Below, one piece after another: positions 34,401-45,192 of a stretch of DNA of 64,000 nt (positions are counted from its first letter, which is position 1; every line of letters starts with the position of its first letter). The translations under genes were made by a program, and so were the position numbers. Below the pieces are notes generated by a model. The model was not told the origin of the DNA, ran no database searches, and saw only the letters and a list, made by a program, of their open reading frames with translations. Origin of the DNA: Glycine soja (lineage: Eukaryota > Streptophyta > Magnoliopsida > Fabales > Fabaceae); assembly GCF_004193775.1 (NCBI RefSeq), contig NC_041002.1:34817112-34881111 (forward strand), written 5' to 3'.

Positions 34401-35533
34401 CATAGTTCTCTATAGGATGTAGCAAGCTCATCAAAAGTGATTTCACTGTCTGTATCACTTGAATCTTCAGCAGTGTCAAATCTCCCAGTGAGTGCATTCA
34501 CATCTCTGTCAGAGTCACTTTCTTGTTCACTCTCTGTATCAGAACGACATACAGAAAGTCCTTTCCTCTGCTTCTCGAGATGAGTGGGACATTCAGCTAT
34601 GATGTGTCCATAGCCTTCACACCCATGACATTGAATTCCTTTGCTGTGACTGGGCTTTACATCTGATCTTTTCTGGTATTTGCTGCCTTTCCTGATGTCG
34701 AAAGGGATGTTCTGGACATGTGGCTTCTGCCTCCTGTCCATTCTGTTCATCACTTTGTTGAACTGTTTTCCAAAGAGCACAACTGCATTAGTCAGACCTT
34801 CATCAGTATCCAGGTCATATTCACCTTCTTCTCCTTCATCATTGGACATGAAAGCCAGATTTTTACTCTTCTTTTCAGCCCTATCCGAGAGTCCTAGCTC
34901 AAAGGTTTGAAGGGAACCAATGAGTTCATCTACTCTCATGTTGCAAATGTCTTGGGCCTCCTCTATTGCAGTGACTTTCATGTCAAATCTCTTAGGCAAG
35001 GATCTGAGGATCTTTCTCACCAGCTTTTCATCTGTCATCTTCTCTCCCAAGGCAGTGCAAGCATTGGCAATTTCAAGAATGTTCATGTGGAAGTCATGAA
35101 TGCATTCTTCCTCCTTCATCTTCAGATTTTCGAATTTTGTGGCCAACAGTTGCAATCTGGACATCTTCACTTTGGAGGTTCCTTCATGAGTGATTTTCAG
35201 GATCTCCCATGCATCTTTGGCCACTGTGCAAGTGTTGATCAGTCTGAAGATATTCTTGTCAACTCCATTGAATAGAGCATTCAAAGCTTTGGAGTTTCCA
35301 AGTGCCAATTCGTCTTCTTCTTTAGTCCAGTCTTCTTCTGGCTTCAATTCTTCAGTGGGCTTTCCTTCTGTGTCCAGCATCTTGGGATGTTCCCAGCCTT
35401 TGATGACAGCTTTCCAGGTTCTGCTATCCAGTGATTTGAGGAAGGCCACCATTCTTGCTTTCCAATATTCATAGTTGCTTCCATCGAGAATTGGTGGTCT
35501 GTTCACTGGTCCGCCTTCTTTCTCCATGTTCAT
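31457..35533 (-). CDS. SIRE1-like gag-pol polyprotein with two in-frame deletions
   Basis: A single 1358-codon frame. Gag begins with PPILDGSNYEYWKARMVAFL and ends in two zinc knuckles, CHGCEGYGHIIAEC (~302-315) and CHYCGKYGHIKPFC (~505). The protease motif WYLDSGCSRHMTG lies near 564. The integrase zinc region (IWHQRFGHLHLRGM ... CGECQIGKQ) is at ~700-735, and the core starts at HMDLMGPMQVE. At ~803 (about position 33140) DDFSRFTWVNFIREKSDTFA jumps to TVKHFHIFGSPCYILADREQ, removing the second catalytic Asp and the Glu of the DDE core. At ~969 (about 32623) FWINAMHEEV jumps to YVEQPKGFADP, removing the N-terminal RT region with its first catalytic Asp. RT YVDDIVF (~1043) and RNase H (GYCDADWAGSADDRKSTSGG, ~1205) remain. 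Full-length family members are expected to be about 200 residues longer. Frame is kept through both deletions. Confidence 0.92.
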   Translation of the reverse strand: MNMEKEGGPVNRPPILDGSNYEYWKARMVAFLKSLDSRTWKAVIKGWEHPKMLDTEGKPTEELKPEEDWTKEEDELALGNSKALNALFNGVDKNIFRLINTCTVAKDAWEILKITHEGTSKVKMSRLQLLATKFENLKMKEEECIHDFHMNILEIANACTALGEKMTDEKLVRKILRSLPKRFDMKVTAIEEAQDICNMRVDELIGSLQTFELGLSDRAEKKSKNLAFMSNDEGEEGEYDLDTDEGLTNAVVLFGKQFNKVMNRMDRRQKPHVQNIPFDIRKGSKYQKRSDVKPSHSKGIQCHGCEGYGHIIAECPTHLEKQRKGLSVCRSDTESEQESDSDRDVNALTGRFDTAEDSSDTDSEITFDELATSYRELCFKSEKILQQEAQLKKIIADLEAEKEAHKEEISELKGEVGFLNSKLENMTKSIKMLNKGSDTLDEVLLLGKNAGNQRGLGFNPKSAGRTTMTEFVPAKNRTGATMSQHRSRHHGMQQKKSKRKKWRCHYCGKYGHIKPFCYHLHGHPHHGTQSSNSRKKMMWVPKHKAVSLVVHTSLRASAKEDWYLDSGCSRHMTGVKEFLLNIEPCSTSYVTFGDGSKGKIIGMGKLVHNGLPSLNKVLLVKGLTANLISISQLCDEGFNVNFTKSECLVTDEKSEVLMKGSRSKDNCYLWTPQETSYSSTCLSSKEDEVRIWHQRFGHLHLRGMKKILDKSAVRGIPNLKIEEGRICGECQIGKQVKMSHQKLQHQTTSRVLELLHMDLMGPMQVESLGGKRYAYVGVDDFSRFTWVNFIREKSDTFATVKHFHIFGSPCYILADREQRRKMDPKSDAGIFLGYSTNSRAYRVFNSRTRTVMESINVVVDDLSPARKKDVEEDVRTSGDNVADAAKSGENAENSDPATDDSNINQPDKRPSIRIQKMHPKELIIGDPNRGVTTRSREIEIVSNSCFVSRIEPKNVKEALTDEFWINAMHEEVYVEQPKGFADPTHPDHVYRLKKALYGLKQASRAWYKRLTEFLTQQGYRKGGIDKTLFVKQDAENLMIAQIYVDDIVFGEMSNEMLRHFVQQMQSEFEMSLVGELTYFLGLQVKQMEDSIFLSQSKYTKNIVKKFGMENAGHKRTPAPTHLKLSKDEAGTSVDQSLYRSMIGSLLYLTASRPDITYAVGVCARYQANPKISHLTQVKRILKYVNGTSDYGIMYCQCSDSMLVGYCDADWAGSADDRKSTSGGCFYLGNNLISWFSKKQNCVSLSTAEAEYIAAGSSCSQLVWMKQMLKEYNVEQDVMTLYCDNMSAINISKNPVQHSRTKHIDIRHHYIRDLVDDKVITLKHVDTEEQRADIFTKALDANQFEKLRGKLGICLLEEL

Positions 35534-35576
35534 CAGAATTTATCTCCCTAGATCTCACTCTGTGATTTCGAGTGTT

Positions 35577-35590
35577 GGCTCTGATACCAA
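35577..35590 (-). other. SIRE primer binding site (tRNA-Met type)
   Basis: The complement reads TTGGTATCAGAGCC, one base from the 5' LTR end (35592). Confidence 0.92.
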
Positions 35591-35591
35591 T

Positions 35592-36840
35592 TGAAATTCT
35601 GATACCAGGGGACAGATGTCGTACAGGATGTCACGACATCACGCTTCAGAACATGCAGATTATATGTGTCCGTATGAACAGATTAAACAAGTAAATAACA
35701 CAAGAGAATTGTTTACCCAGTTCGGTGCTACCTCACCTACATCTGGGGGCTACCAAGCCAGGGAGGAAATCCACTCTCAATAGTGTTAGTTCAAGGTCTA
35801 ACAGCCCCTGTTTACAACCTTCTCACCTAACCACTACCCGTGCGATCTCTACCTAAGAGCCACTCTTAGATATGAGAACCTCCGCTCACTCCCTCTCACT
35901 CACACTCCCGTGTTTACAATTAAGTCAAAGACACACCAGAGATCAACTCTGAACAAAAGAGATCAACTCTACACACTAGAGATCAACTCTAGACACAAGA
36001 GATCAACTCTACACACATAGGTCCAACACTTGATGTTAGGGTACCATCAAGGTGGCTCACAAAAGACTCAAGTCCCAAAAACTCACAAACTAACTCTTCA
36101 ATCCCGGACTTGGTACAGAACTCATGCAGCCTCCATGATTATATAGCCGTGTACGATTCTGGGCTGCAACGGCTTGATGCTGGATGAGATCTATCTTCTT
36201 CTGAAAAAATCTGCAGTTAAAGAACTAAAAGATAACTTTTGATCTTTTAGTTTGAATCTTTAATCTTTAATCTTTAATCCCTGAACGAACTCTTCTACTT
36301 TGAAATTCGAACTTTAATGATCTTTTAATTCGTTCCTAAAGATAGATCTTCTTATCTCTTGCTAACTGCACAATAATCTGTTAAAGATATAACAGATTTA
36401 TGTGTCCAGTATTATCGGGCCGGATGTCAGGACATCGTGTCCGACATCGTGGATCCTGCAGCTTCACTTCTGCACTTGACTTTTATCTTGCATTGTACAG
36501 CAACTCCAGTATTCTCGGGCAGGATGTCAGGACATTGTATCCGACATCGTGGATCCTGCAACTTCACTTATGCACTTGACTTTTATCTTGCATTGTACAG
36601 CAACTCCAGTATTCTCGGGCAGGATGTCAGGACATTGTATCCGACATCGTGAATCCTGCAACTTCAATTCTTCATTTGACATTTTATCTTGTCTTGTGCA
36701 TTGTGCAGCCCGATCTTATTCCTTGACATAACGTTGGACATCATGTGCAGCAACTCCAGCTTTCCTTCATTGTCTAAGTGCTTATGTTTTAACAAAATCT
36801 TAGCCAATCTTTTAAAGCTCAGTAGAGCTAAACACTAACA
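35592..36840 (-). repeat. SIRE 5' LTR (right copy, minus orientation)
   Basis: It is 1249 bp long, the same length as the left LTR, and no difference was noticed by eye. It drives transcription leftwards into gag-pol. It is flanked on the right by TTCTC (36841-36845). Confidence 0.93.
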
Positions 36841-36845
36841 TTCTC

Positions 36846-37748
36846 TATAAATAACCAACTTGTGTTCACATCTACACATCAAGAGACCGTTAAAGAATAT
36901 TCATTACATCTTGAAAATAACTTCATAGTCTCAGAATGGGCAAGATTTTGTGTTGTTATTAATGAATAAGAGAATAGAAGAAAAGTGCTATATAGTAACT
37001 CATAACTTCTTAATCGTTTGATTATAAAGATCTTTTCTTGACAGTGAGTTGTTTCTTTTGAGTAGAAGAAGATCACCGTCTCAATCCAACAAGGATTTTA
37101 TGGAAAGATTGGTCAAGTTGTATCTATTCTACTTGGTTTTTCTTGTGTATGGTTTTTACACGGTCTTTGTTTTTATAGGTGAATTGCTTATGGCATGCTA
37201 GAATAGGGTTTTCTAGTTTAGGCTAAGAGTAGGATTCTGTTAGGCTTATATTCACAAAGGATCCTAGTGTTGGGTGCCTTAGTCTCTTTTTTCGGGGTGG
37301 GAATTATAGATTGGTTGTGATTCATTGTAAGGATTCTTGATGCATAGTGGAAATCTAATTCAAGTTGTGGATTAGATAACTGGATTAGCTTCTCTAGAAA
37401 TAGAGAGTGAACCAGTATAAAAGATTGTGTCTTTCTTCTCTTGTTCTAATCTTTTTCTCTCATTCAAAGTTTAATCAACTCATTCAAGTTTTAATCAAGT
37501 CTTTTGAGTATTAATCAAGTTTTTCACAAAGATTCAAGTTTTATGATAGTGAAAGAAAGGATGTTAATGAAGGATCATGTTTAAGGAAGGATTGATTAAG
37601 TATTGATTACATTCTATTCATATTTGTTTTGTGATACAATCCATATAAAAAGTTTTTTTGCAACTCAATTTTTTAAAGTATATTTTGTTTTGAAAACCAA
37701 TTCACCCCCCTCCCTCTCTTGGTTTATTGAGTTCCATCATCTTTTTCA
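36846..37748 (+). repeat. LTR A, right part (TATA box, R, U5)
   Basis: The sequence resumes after the SIRE target site with TATAAATA (36846-36853), so the original TATA context TTCTCTATAAATA is split by the insertion. It continues to a C-rich stretch (37700-37720) and ends CTTTTTCA at 37748, one base before a primer site. Confidence 0.8.
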
Positions 37749-37749
37749 A

Positions 37750-37762
37750 TTGGTATCAGAGC
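37750..37762 (+). other. Copia A primer binding site (tRNA-Met type)
   Basis: TTGGTATCAGAGC, one base after the LTR A end. Confidence 0.9.
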
Positions 37763-37804
37763 TAAGTCTTGAAAGATACTCAATATCACAGTTTTTCGAA
37801 CAAG

Positions 37805-39260
37805 ATGGGCTCAAAACAAATCACTTTCAAAGAGGATGCATCTTTGAATCAACCTCTGTTGTTTGAGGGTGAAAATTTTTCTTTTTGGCAAAAGAGAATG
37901 GAAATCTTTATTCAATCAATTGATCCCGGTGCATGGAATGCCATTATTAAAGGTCCTTTCATTCCTACTAAAGAACTGAATGGTGAATTAATACCTAAAG
38001 AATGGAATGAAATGAGAGATGATGAGAAAAGAAAAGTGCAAGATTATCAAAAAGCAAAATATATTTTAACTTCTAGTTTATCTTTTGATGAACTCTTTCG
38101 TACTGCAACGTGCAAAAGTGAAAAAGAAATCTGGAATATGCTTGAGGTCATTCGTGAAGGCACAATGGATGTGAGAAGAGCAAGAAATCTAAAACATGCT
38201 TTGAAGGTGGTAAGCAAGGCCATATTAAATCTAAGTGTCCTATCTACCTTAGAAAACATGGTGGTGAAAAGAAAGGGAAGAAGGACAGAAAACAAAAGAA
38301 AGCCTACATAGCATGGGAAGATAATGCATCAACAACTTCCAACTCTTCAAGTGATGAAGAAATTGCTAACGTGTGATTAATGGCAAAGTCCATGAATGAT
38401 CCATCAACAAGTGAATAAATTGAGGTAAATCCTAGTTTTGAAGAACTTTTAGAAACATTTAATAAGATGCATGAGGAAGCTCAAAGGCTTGTTGTGTTAA
38501 AGAACTGAAAATGCATGTCAATAAATTGGCTTCAACGCAAGATGAGCCAAACAAACTGAAGCAAGAAAATGAAAAGCTTGTTTCAAAATGTAAAGCCACG
38601 GCTTGTAATGACACCTCTACTTCCTTTATCATGGATGATTACAATTTTTTGCAAACTAAGTCTGAAAATTTCAAAAAGGATCCCCATGTTGAATGTATGA
38701 AATTGCAAATTGAGCTTTCCTACCTTAAAGATTTGTTTGGAAAATTAAACAAAGGAAAGAGTGATCTTAATCACATGCTCAATATGTAAAAACATACTAC
38801 AGATAAGACCGGCTTGGGATATAACAAGCAAACCTCCTTTTCAAAGAGAACTCAGTTATCCTCAAAAGCGATGAATCCAAATAAGGTCTCGAAAAGGAAG
38901 AACATGGTGTATTTTAGGAAAAATGCAAAAACATCTCATTATTGCATGAAAAAGGGGTCACACTTCATATTATTGCTATGTTAGAAAGTTTAACATTCCA
39001 AGAGAAAAATGCACGTGGATTCCAAAAGATTTTTTTGTGAAGATTAACCCCGTTGGACCCAACTTAAATTGGGTACCACCTCTCTCTAATTGATTTTGTC
39101 TTGTAAGTGTGCCTAAAAGCAAGAGATTCACCATGGTACTTGGATAGTGGCTACTCTAGGCACATGATGGGTGACAATTCCATACTCTTTGACTTTGTGT
39201 CAAAACATGGAGGATACATTACGTTTGGAGACAATAACAAATGAAAAAATAATGGGAGAA
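37805..39260 (+). pseudogene. Copia A gag and protease remnant
   Basis: Gag starts at ATG 37805 (MGSKQITFKEDASLNQPLLF) and is open to about 38195, covering FEGENFSFWQKRMEIF and the conserved EGTMDVRRARN region. A deletion and frameshift there joins it to the zinc-knuckle end (GGKQGHIKSKC) and a Lys-rich linker followed by AYIAWEDNASTTSNSSSDEE. 38511-38789 is a coiled-coil-like gag C-terminus. The protease is recognisable near 39137 as WYLDSGYSRHMMGD, with Tyr in place of the usual Cys. Sequence ends at the left target-site copy of gypsy G2 (GGAAA, 39261-39265) and resumes at 46784. Confidence 0.85.
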
Positions 39261-39265
39261 GGAAA

Positions 39266-39974
39266 TGATGAGGAATACAAGGCATAGAAAGCCCCATGAC
39301 AACAGCAAAAGCTAAAAAGACCCAAGAAACTTTGCAACAAATAGTGGCTAATCAGAGGGCAATCTAATTGTATGAGAGGACCCAACATCTAGAGGCCTGC
39401 ATGCATAGGTTGCTAGTCACATGTATTGCTTGCTTGGAGTGAGAATAAAATACAATTATTGACTAAGGCATTTAATAAAAAAAATAATAAAGTGCTTGTA
39501 GCTAGTTTTGAGACTTGGACCTCAAGCTTAATTATGTCTCACTTAACCACTAAGGCATTTTAGTTATGCTTACAAGGTTGAGATTTTATGTTTCTTTTAT
39601 TTTCTACCAAGTACATAAGAATTGACTTGTAGCGATCCTCAAGGCTTATCAAACATCATTGTTTGTGGTTCCTATCTTGTTCTTCCTTTCACATTTTTTT
39701 GTTTCCTTGTTTAATTCCCGCAATGCTAATTTTGTAATTCTGTCCGAATTTCTTATTTTCATATCTCTCATTTTACTTAACCTTTTTCGGTGTTTTTTTG
39801 TGCCTACATTGCGTTTCATAACGTCCTCTTTCACCTCGTTTTGGAATCGTTCCATTCTGTGTACTGTAGGCTAAGAAACAAATAAAAGTTAAAATGCATT
39901 TATGGCTCAATTGGTGTGCGAATTCCATCCTAGAATCGATCCGAACTTAAGCAAGGCAAGGGGGATTCACACCA
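39266..39974 (+). repeat. G2 5' LTR, with a 125-bp deletion between short repeats
   Basis: It starts TGATGAGGAATACAAGGC and ends TTCACACCA. Compared with the 3' LTR it lacks the segment 46311-46435. The deletion lies exactly between two copies of CTTGTA (one copy remains at 39626-39631). Confidence 0.8.
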
Positions 39975-39975
39975 T

Positions 39976-39989
39976 TTGGTATTCAAAGC
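39976..39989 (+). other. G2 primer-site-like sequence
   Basis: TTGGTATTCAAAGC is close to the tRNA-Met type TTGGTATCAGAGC and lies one base after the LTR. Confidence 0.6.
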
Positions 39990-40829
39990 AAGGTTCTAGG
40001 GTTGGAAATAAGGTTGAGTTCATCCATCATGTTCTACATTTTTTGGTAACCCTAAACCCCTAAATTTTGTTTGCTTAATTTGAATTGTGCAATTTTGTTA
40101 CAACCCTATGTTTGGTCATAATTTATTCTTTCAATTTCCCAGTGTGTCTTTTTCTTCAGTTCTTGTTCAGTGATACAGTTATGCATTTGTGTTCTTGGAG
40201 TTCATCCCATGTTCATCATTATACATAAACTTTAATCTTTTCAATCCATGTGATTTGGGCTAAGTTGTTGTTGAGTGTTAAATATTTTCTTGTTTTGTTG
40301 GGAATTTAAGTTCAATTTCATTTTCAATTGATGCAACTTCAAAGTTTCATTCCAAAATTATATATTTCATTATCAGAAGCATTTTGAGTAAAAAAAAATT
40401 GCAGCAAAAGAAGTTAAAAAAAAGTACATCAGTTGTGTTCATTAAATTCATTTGAACCACACTTGTTTAATTAAACTCCTAAGTGTCAGGTGTCTTCTCT
40501 AATCATTTTTTTCCATAAAATTAATGTTTGTCTTACTTGTTTGTTGGTAGTGAAATTGTTCTTTACTACTTCTTTGCATTTGTTGGTGCTAGAATTTTGT
40601 TTAAGCTCTATGATTGCTACCTTTAAAAGTGCTTCTTGATTATAGATTGTTGGTTCAAGTAAGAACTTTAAGTGAGGGAAAGAGTGGTAAAAGGAAAAGA
40701 GTGAAACATTAGAGAAAAAGCCATAAAAGATAGTACTATACACGAGTGATACATCTTTGAGTATAAACACTTGAGAAGAGTGGTGAGGTCCTATTACTTC
40801 ATTTTTTTTCTGGTCCTTTACTTGAAATA
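39990..40829 (+). other. G2 leader, non-coding
   Basis: T-rich untranslated leader between primer site and gag. No motif was seen beyond A-runs. Confidence 0.5.
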
Positions 40830-42404
40830 TGGTAGGTACAAGTGGTGATGGTACCCCTCCTCTAGGGGGAGACAATAGATTGTTGATTGATGCCATTACA
40901 ACCCAAATGTAAAGAATGTTGACATAACATACCAAGGAGTTGTATGGGCGAATTGAACAACTAGAAACTCAAGGAATTCGTAATGATGGTGGAGGTAGAA
41001 GGAGGAGATGGAGAAATAATGAGGGTGATGCTAGAGAGGACAAAATTGAAGGAGTAAAGTTAAACATACCCCCTTCTTAAGGAAAGAGTGATCCAGAAGC
41101 ATATTTGGAGTGGGAAATGAAAATTGAGCGGCTATTTGCATGCCACAATTACACTAAGGATAAAAAGATGAAGGTGGTAGCCATAGAATTCACTGACTAT
41201 GCTTTCATCTGGTGGAACCAATTACAAAGGGAAAGGGCGAGATATGAAGAACCCTTGGTGGATAGTAGGGAAGAAATGAAGAGGTTGATGAAAAGAAGAT
41301 TTGTTCCTTCTCATTATCAAAGAAACCTTCATAACAAGCTACAAAGACTCACACAAGGTAGTATAAGTTTTGATGAGTATTATAAGGAGATGGAGGTTTC
41401 CATGATTAGAGCTAATGTTACGGAGGATTGAGAGGCTACTATGGCTTGTTTGCTACATGGGTTAAATAGTGATATAAGGGATGTTGCAGAGTTGCAAAAT
41501 TATGTGGAGTTGGAGGACTTAGTACATTAAGCTTCTAAGGTGGAACAACAATTGAAGAAAAAGAGTTCCATAAGGAGGAGTTCATCTAATTTTCACTCTC
41601 CTGGTTGGAAGGACAGAAATAAGGAGGGAGGATCATCAACAAGAAATCCCAATGTTACAGCTCAAAGAACTTAAAATAAGTCTGATGAGGCACTTAAGAA
41701 AGCAAGGATTAGTGAGATTAAGTGCTTCAAGTGTTTGGGAAAAGATCAAATAACTTCTCAATGTCCAACTAAAAAGACTATGTTACTTAAGGAGGATGGA
41801 GAAATAATTAGTTAATCTTCTTCAGAATCTGCCCCATCTAGCGATGAAGAGGAAAGAGAGTCAAAAGGGGATTTGTTCATGATTAGAAGGATGTTGGGTA
41901 GTCAAGCAGTTGAATTGGATGACTGTCAAAGAGAAAATATTTTTCATGCGTGGTACCTCATCCAAGGGAAGTTATGTTCTTTGATAATTCATAGTGGGAG
42001 TTGCACTAATGTGGCTAGTGTAAGGTTGGTTTCAAAAATGAATTTGGAGACTAGGCCACACCAGTGATCGTACAAACTTCAATGGCTTAGTGAAGATGGT
42101 GAAATGACTGTGAATAGGCAAGTTGAAGTGGGCTTCTCCATAGGGAAATATGAAGATTTTTGTTTTGTGTGATGTGATGCCTATGGAGGCTTGTCATTTG
42201 CATCTTAGGAGGCCTTGGCTGTATGATAAGAGAGTTATGCATGATGATTTCACCAATAAGTTCACTTTTGTGCATAAAGATTGCAAAACTACTCTTGCAC
42301 CATTGGCTCCAAGAGAATTTAGTGAGGATCAATTAAAAATGACAAAGAAAAGAAAAGCAAAGAGAAAAGAAAAAGAGAGAGAAAAGAGAAGAAAAATAGA
42401 GTGA
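40830..42404 (+). pseudogene. G2 gag and protease remnant
   Basis: Gag starts near MVGTSGDGTPPLGG (40830) with stops at about 40910 and 41078. It is clearest in 41105-41431 (YLEWEMKIERLFACHNYT, FIWWNQLQRERARYEEPL, MKRRFVPSHYQRNLHNKLQR). The zinc knuckle is CFKCLGKDQITSQCP at about 41725. The protease near 41980 reads LIIHSGSCTNVAS, so the catalytic Asp is replaced by His. A further block (42150-42404, DVMPMEACHLHLRRPWLYD and TLAPLAPREF) ends in a Lys/Glu-rich AAAGAGAAAA stretch. Numerous stops are present. Confidence 0.85.
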
Positions 42405-42477
42405 AAAGAAAAAGGAAAAAGAGAGTGGAAAAGAGAAAGATAGAAAAGAATCAAATCTGTTTATAAAAGAAAAAGAA

Positions 42478-45097
42478 GTGAAAAGGGCTATGCAACTGAG
42501 AAAGCCAATACTCTTACTTTTGAGTAAAGAGTGTAATTCAAAGGGCACATGTCCTACTAACTCTCTTCCAAAAGACGTTTCTTCTTCGTTGCAGGATTTT
42601 GAAGATGTCTTTCCCAAAGAAGTGCCTCAAGGTCTACCCCCTCTTAGGGGCATTGAGCATCAAATTGATCTCATTCCAGGAGCTTCATTGCCTAATAGGC
42701 CAGCCTATCAAAGCAATCCCCAAGAAACCAAGGAGATTCAAAAGCAAGTTGAAGACTTGATGCAAAATGGGTGGGTTAAAGAAAGCTTGAGTCCATGTGC
42801 AGTTCCAGTCATTCTAGTCCCTAAGAAAGATGGAACTTGGAGGATGTGCACAAATTGTAGAGCCATCAATAACATCACGGTAAAGTATAGACATCCAATT
42901 CCTAGGTTAGATGACTTGTTGGATGAATTGTATGGTGCTTGTGTCTTCTCTAAAATTGACTTGAAAAGTGGATATTATCAAAGTAGAATTAGAGAAGGAG
43001 ATAAGTGGAAAACACAACCTTTAAAACTAAATATGGGTTGTATGAATGGTTGGTTATGCCCTTCAGGTTAACCAATGCTCCTAGTACCTTCATGAGATTA
43101 ATGAATCATGTGTTGAGGAAATTCATAGGAAAGTTTGTTGCGGTCTATTTTGATGACATTCTTATTTATAGCAAATCTTATGATGACCATGTTATGCATT
43201 TGAGGTGTGTTTTGGAAGCACTTAGGTGTGAGAAATTGTATGCTAACATGGAAAATGTGTGTTTTGTATGGACCTTGTCATTTTTCTTGGATTTATTGTT
43301 AGCTCACAAGGAGTGCAGGTTGATCTAGAGAAGGTGAAAGACATTCAAGATTGGCCAACCCCCAAAAATATAAGTGAGGTAAGGAGATTTCATGGCTTAG
43401 CAAGTTTCTATAGGAGGTTTGTTAGAGATTTTAGCACTTTGGTTGCACCTTTAAATGAAATTGTTAAGAAAAATGTTGTTTTTTAATAGGGTGATCAACA
43501 AGAGAAGGCTTTTACTACTTTCAAAGAAAAGTTAACTAATGCTCATGTTCTTGCTTTGCCTAATTTTGCTATATCCTTTGAGCTTGAATGTGATGCATCT
43601 GGGGTAGGCATAGGGGCTGTGTTGATGCAAGAGGGGCATCCCATTGCATATTTTAGTGAGAAACTGAAGTGGGCTACTCTGAGCTATTATACATATGATA
43701 AGGAATTGTATGTCTTAATTAGAGCTTTGCAGACTTGGTAACATTATCTCTTGCCCAAGGAATTTTTTATTCACAGTGATCATGAGTCTTTGAAATATTT
43801 GAAAGGACAAGGAAAGTTGAACAAGAGGCATGCCAAGTGGGTGGAATTTCTTGAATAATTCCACTATGTGACCAGACATAAGAAAGGTAAGAATGATGTG
43901 GTCACTGATGCACTCTCCCACAAGTATGTATTATTATCTACCCTTGAAACCAAGTTCCTTGGTTTTGAGTGCATTAAGGAATTGTATGACCATGATTCTG
44001 ACTTTTCTGATATATATCGAACATGTTCTCGTACTACATCTGATTGGTATTTGTTAAGGGACAAGAGACTTTGTGTGCCTAAGGGTTTAGTTAGGAACTT
44101 GCTTATTACAGAGGCATATGAAGGGGGCTTAATGGGGCACTTTGGGGTACAAAAGACATATGATAGCTTGCATGAACATTTCTACTGGCCTTACATGAAG
44201 CATGATGTGCATAAGTTTTTTGATAAATGTCTCTTGTTTGCAAGAAAGCTAAATCCAAGGTCATGCCACATGGTTTGTATACTCCATTGCCAGTTCCTAA
44301 ACATCCTTGGATTGACATTTCAATGGATTTTGTTCTAGGTTTGCCTCGGTCCAAGGGAGGAAAGGACTCGATTTTTGTGGTGGTTGACAGGTTTTCTAAG
44401 ATGGCGCACTTCATAGCATGCAATAAGGTAAATGATGCTTGTCATGTTGTTGATTTATTCTTCAAAGTGGTGGTAAGATTGCATGGTTTACCTTGGAGTA
44501 TTATAAGTGACCGAGATTCCAAATTTCTTAGTCATTTTTGGCGAACTTTGTAGGGTAAGATTAGAACTAAATTGTTGTTTCAACTACATGTCATCCCCAA
44601 ACCGATGGGCAAACTTAAGTGGTCAATAGAACTTTTTTTACTATTCTTAGAGCTGTTATTAAAAAAAATCTTAGGACTTGGGAAGAGTGTTTACCACATG
44701 TTAAATTTGCTTATAATAGGGTTGTACATAGTACTGCTCAGATGTCACCCTTTGAAATTGTTTACGGTTTTAATCCTTTGACTCCTTTGAATTTTTTGCC
44801 TTAACCTAACATTTCTGAATTTAAAGATAAGTTTGTGCAGTTTAAAGCATAATATGTCAAGAAGTTGCATGTCAAATTCAAGGCCCAAATTGAGAAGAAA
44901 ATAGAAGGGTATACAAAGTATGCAAACAAAGGATGGGTGCATTTTAGGAAAGAGTGATTCCCTTCACAAAGGAAGTCAAAGTTTATGCCAAAAGGAGATG
45001 GTCCTTTTCAAGTATTGGCCAAAATCAATGATAATGCCTACAAAATTTATTTGCAAAGTGAGTGTAGTATAAGTCCTACTTTTAATGTGGCTGATCT
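42478..45097 (+). pseudogene. G2 RT, RNase H and integrase remnant
   Basis: RT occupies 42478-43486 in three frames (SLQDFEDVFPKEVPQGLPPL, VPKKDGTWRMCTNCRAINNI, FSKIDLKSGYYQ; catalytic [30 protein letters not shown]). RNase H spans 43490-43920 ([56 protein letters not shown]). The integrase zinc region lies near 44120-44230 (GHFGVQKTYDSLHEHFYWPY), then the core ([20 protein letters not shown] and [13 protein letters not shown]). The C-terminal end (SPTFNVADL) stops at about 45097, where it runs straight into the LTR. The first two integrase Asp residues are present; the Glu region is frameshifted. Confidence 0.85.
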
Positions 45098-45192
45098 AGT
45101 AGCTAGTTTTGAGACTTGGACCTCAAGCTTAATTATGCCTCACTTATCCACTAAGGCATTTTAGTTATGCTTACAATGTTCAGATTTTATGT

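Larger units (their letters stand above)
27527..36840 (-). mobile_element. SIRE1-like Ty1/copia element (Maximus/SIRE clade), complete with TSD TTCTC
   Basis: Structure on the minus strand: 5' LTR (36840-35592), primer site, gag-pol ORF (35533-31457), envelope-like ORF (31333-29414), 3' UTR, PPT (28790-28776), 3' LTR (28775-27527). Both LTRs are 1249 bp. Reading them side by side, no difference was noticed. TTCTC flanks both ends (27522-27526 and 36841-36845). Both ORFs are open, but gag-pol carries two in-frame deletions that remove catalytic residues, so this copy would need helper enzymes. It interrupts LTR A exactly at its TATA box. Confidence 0.93.
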
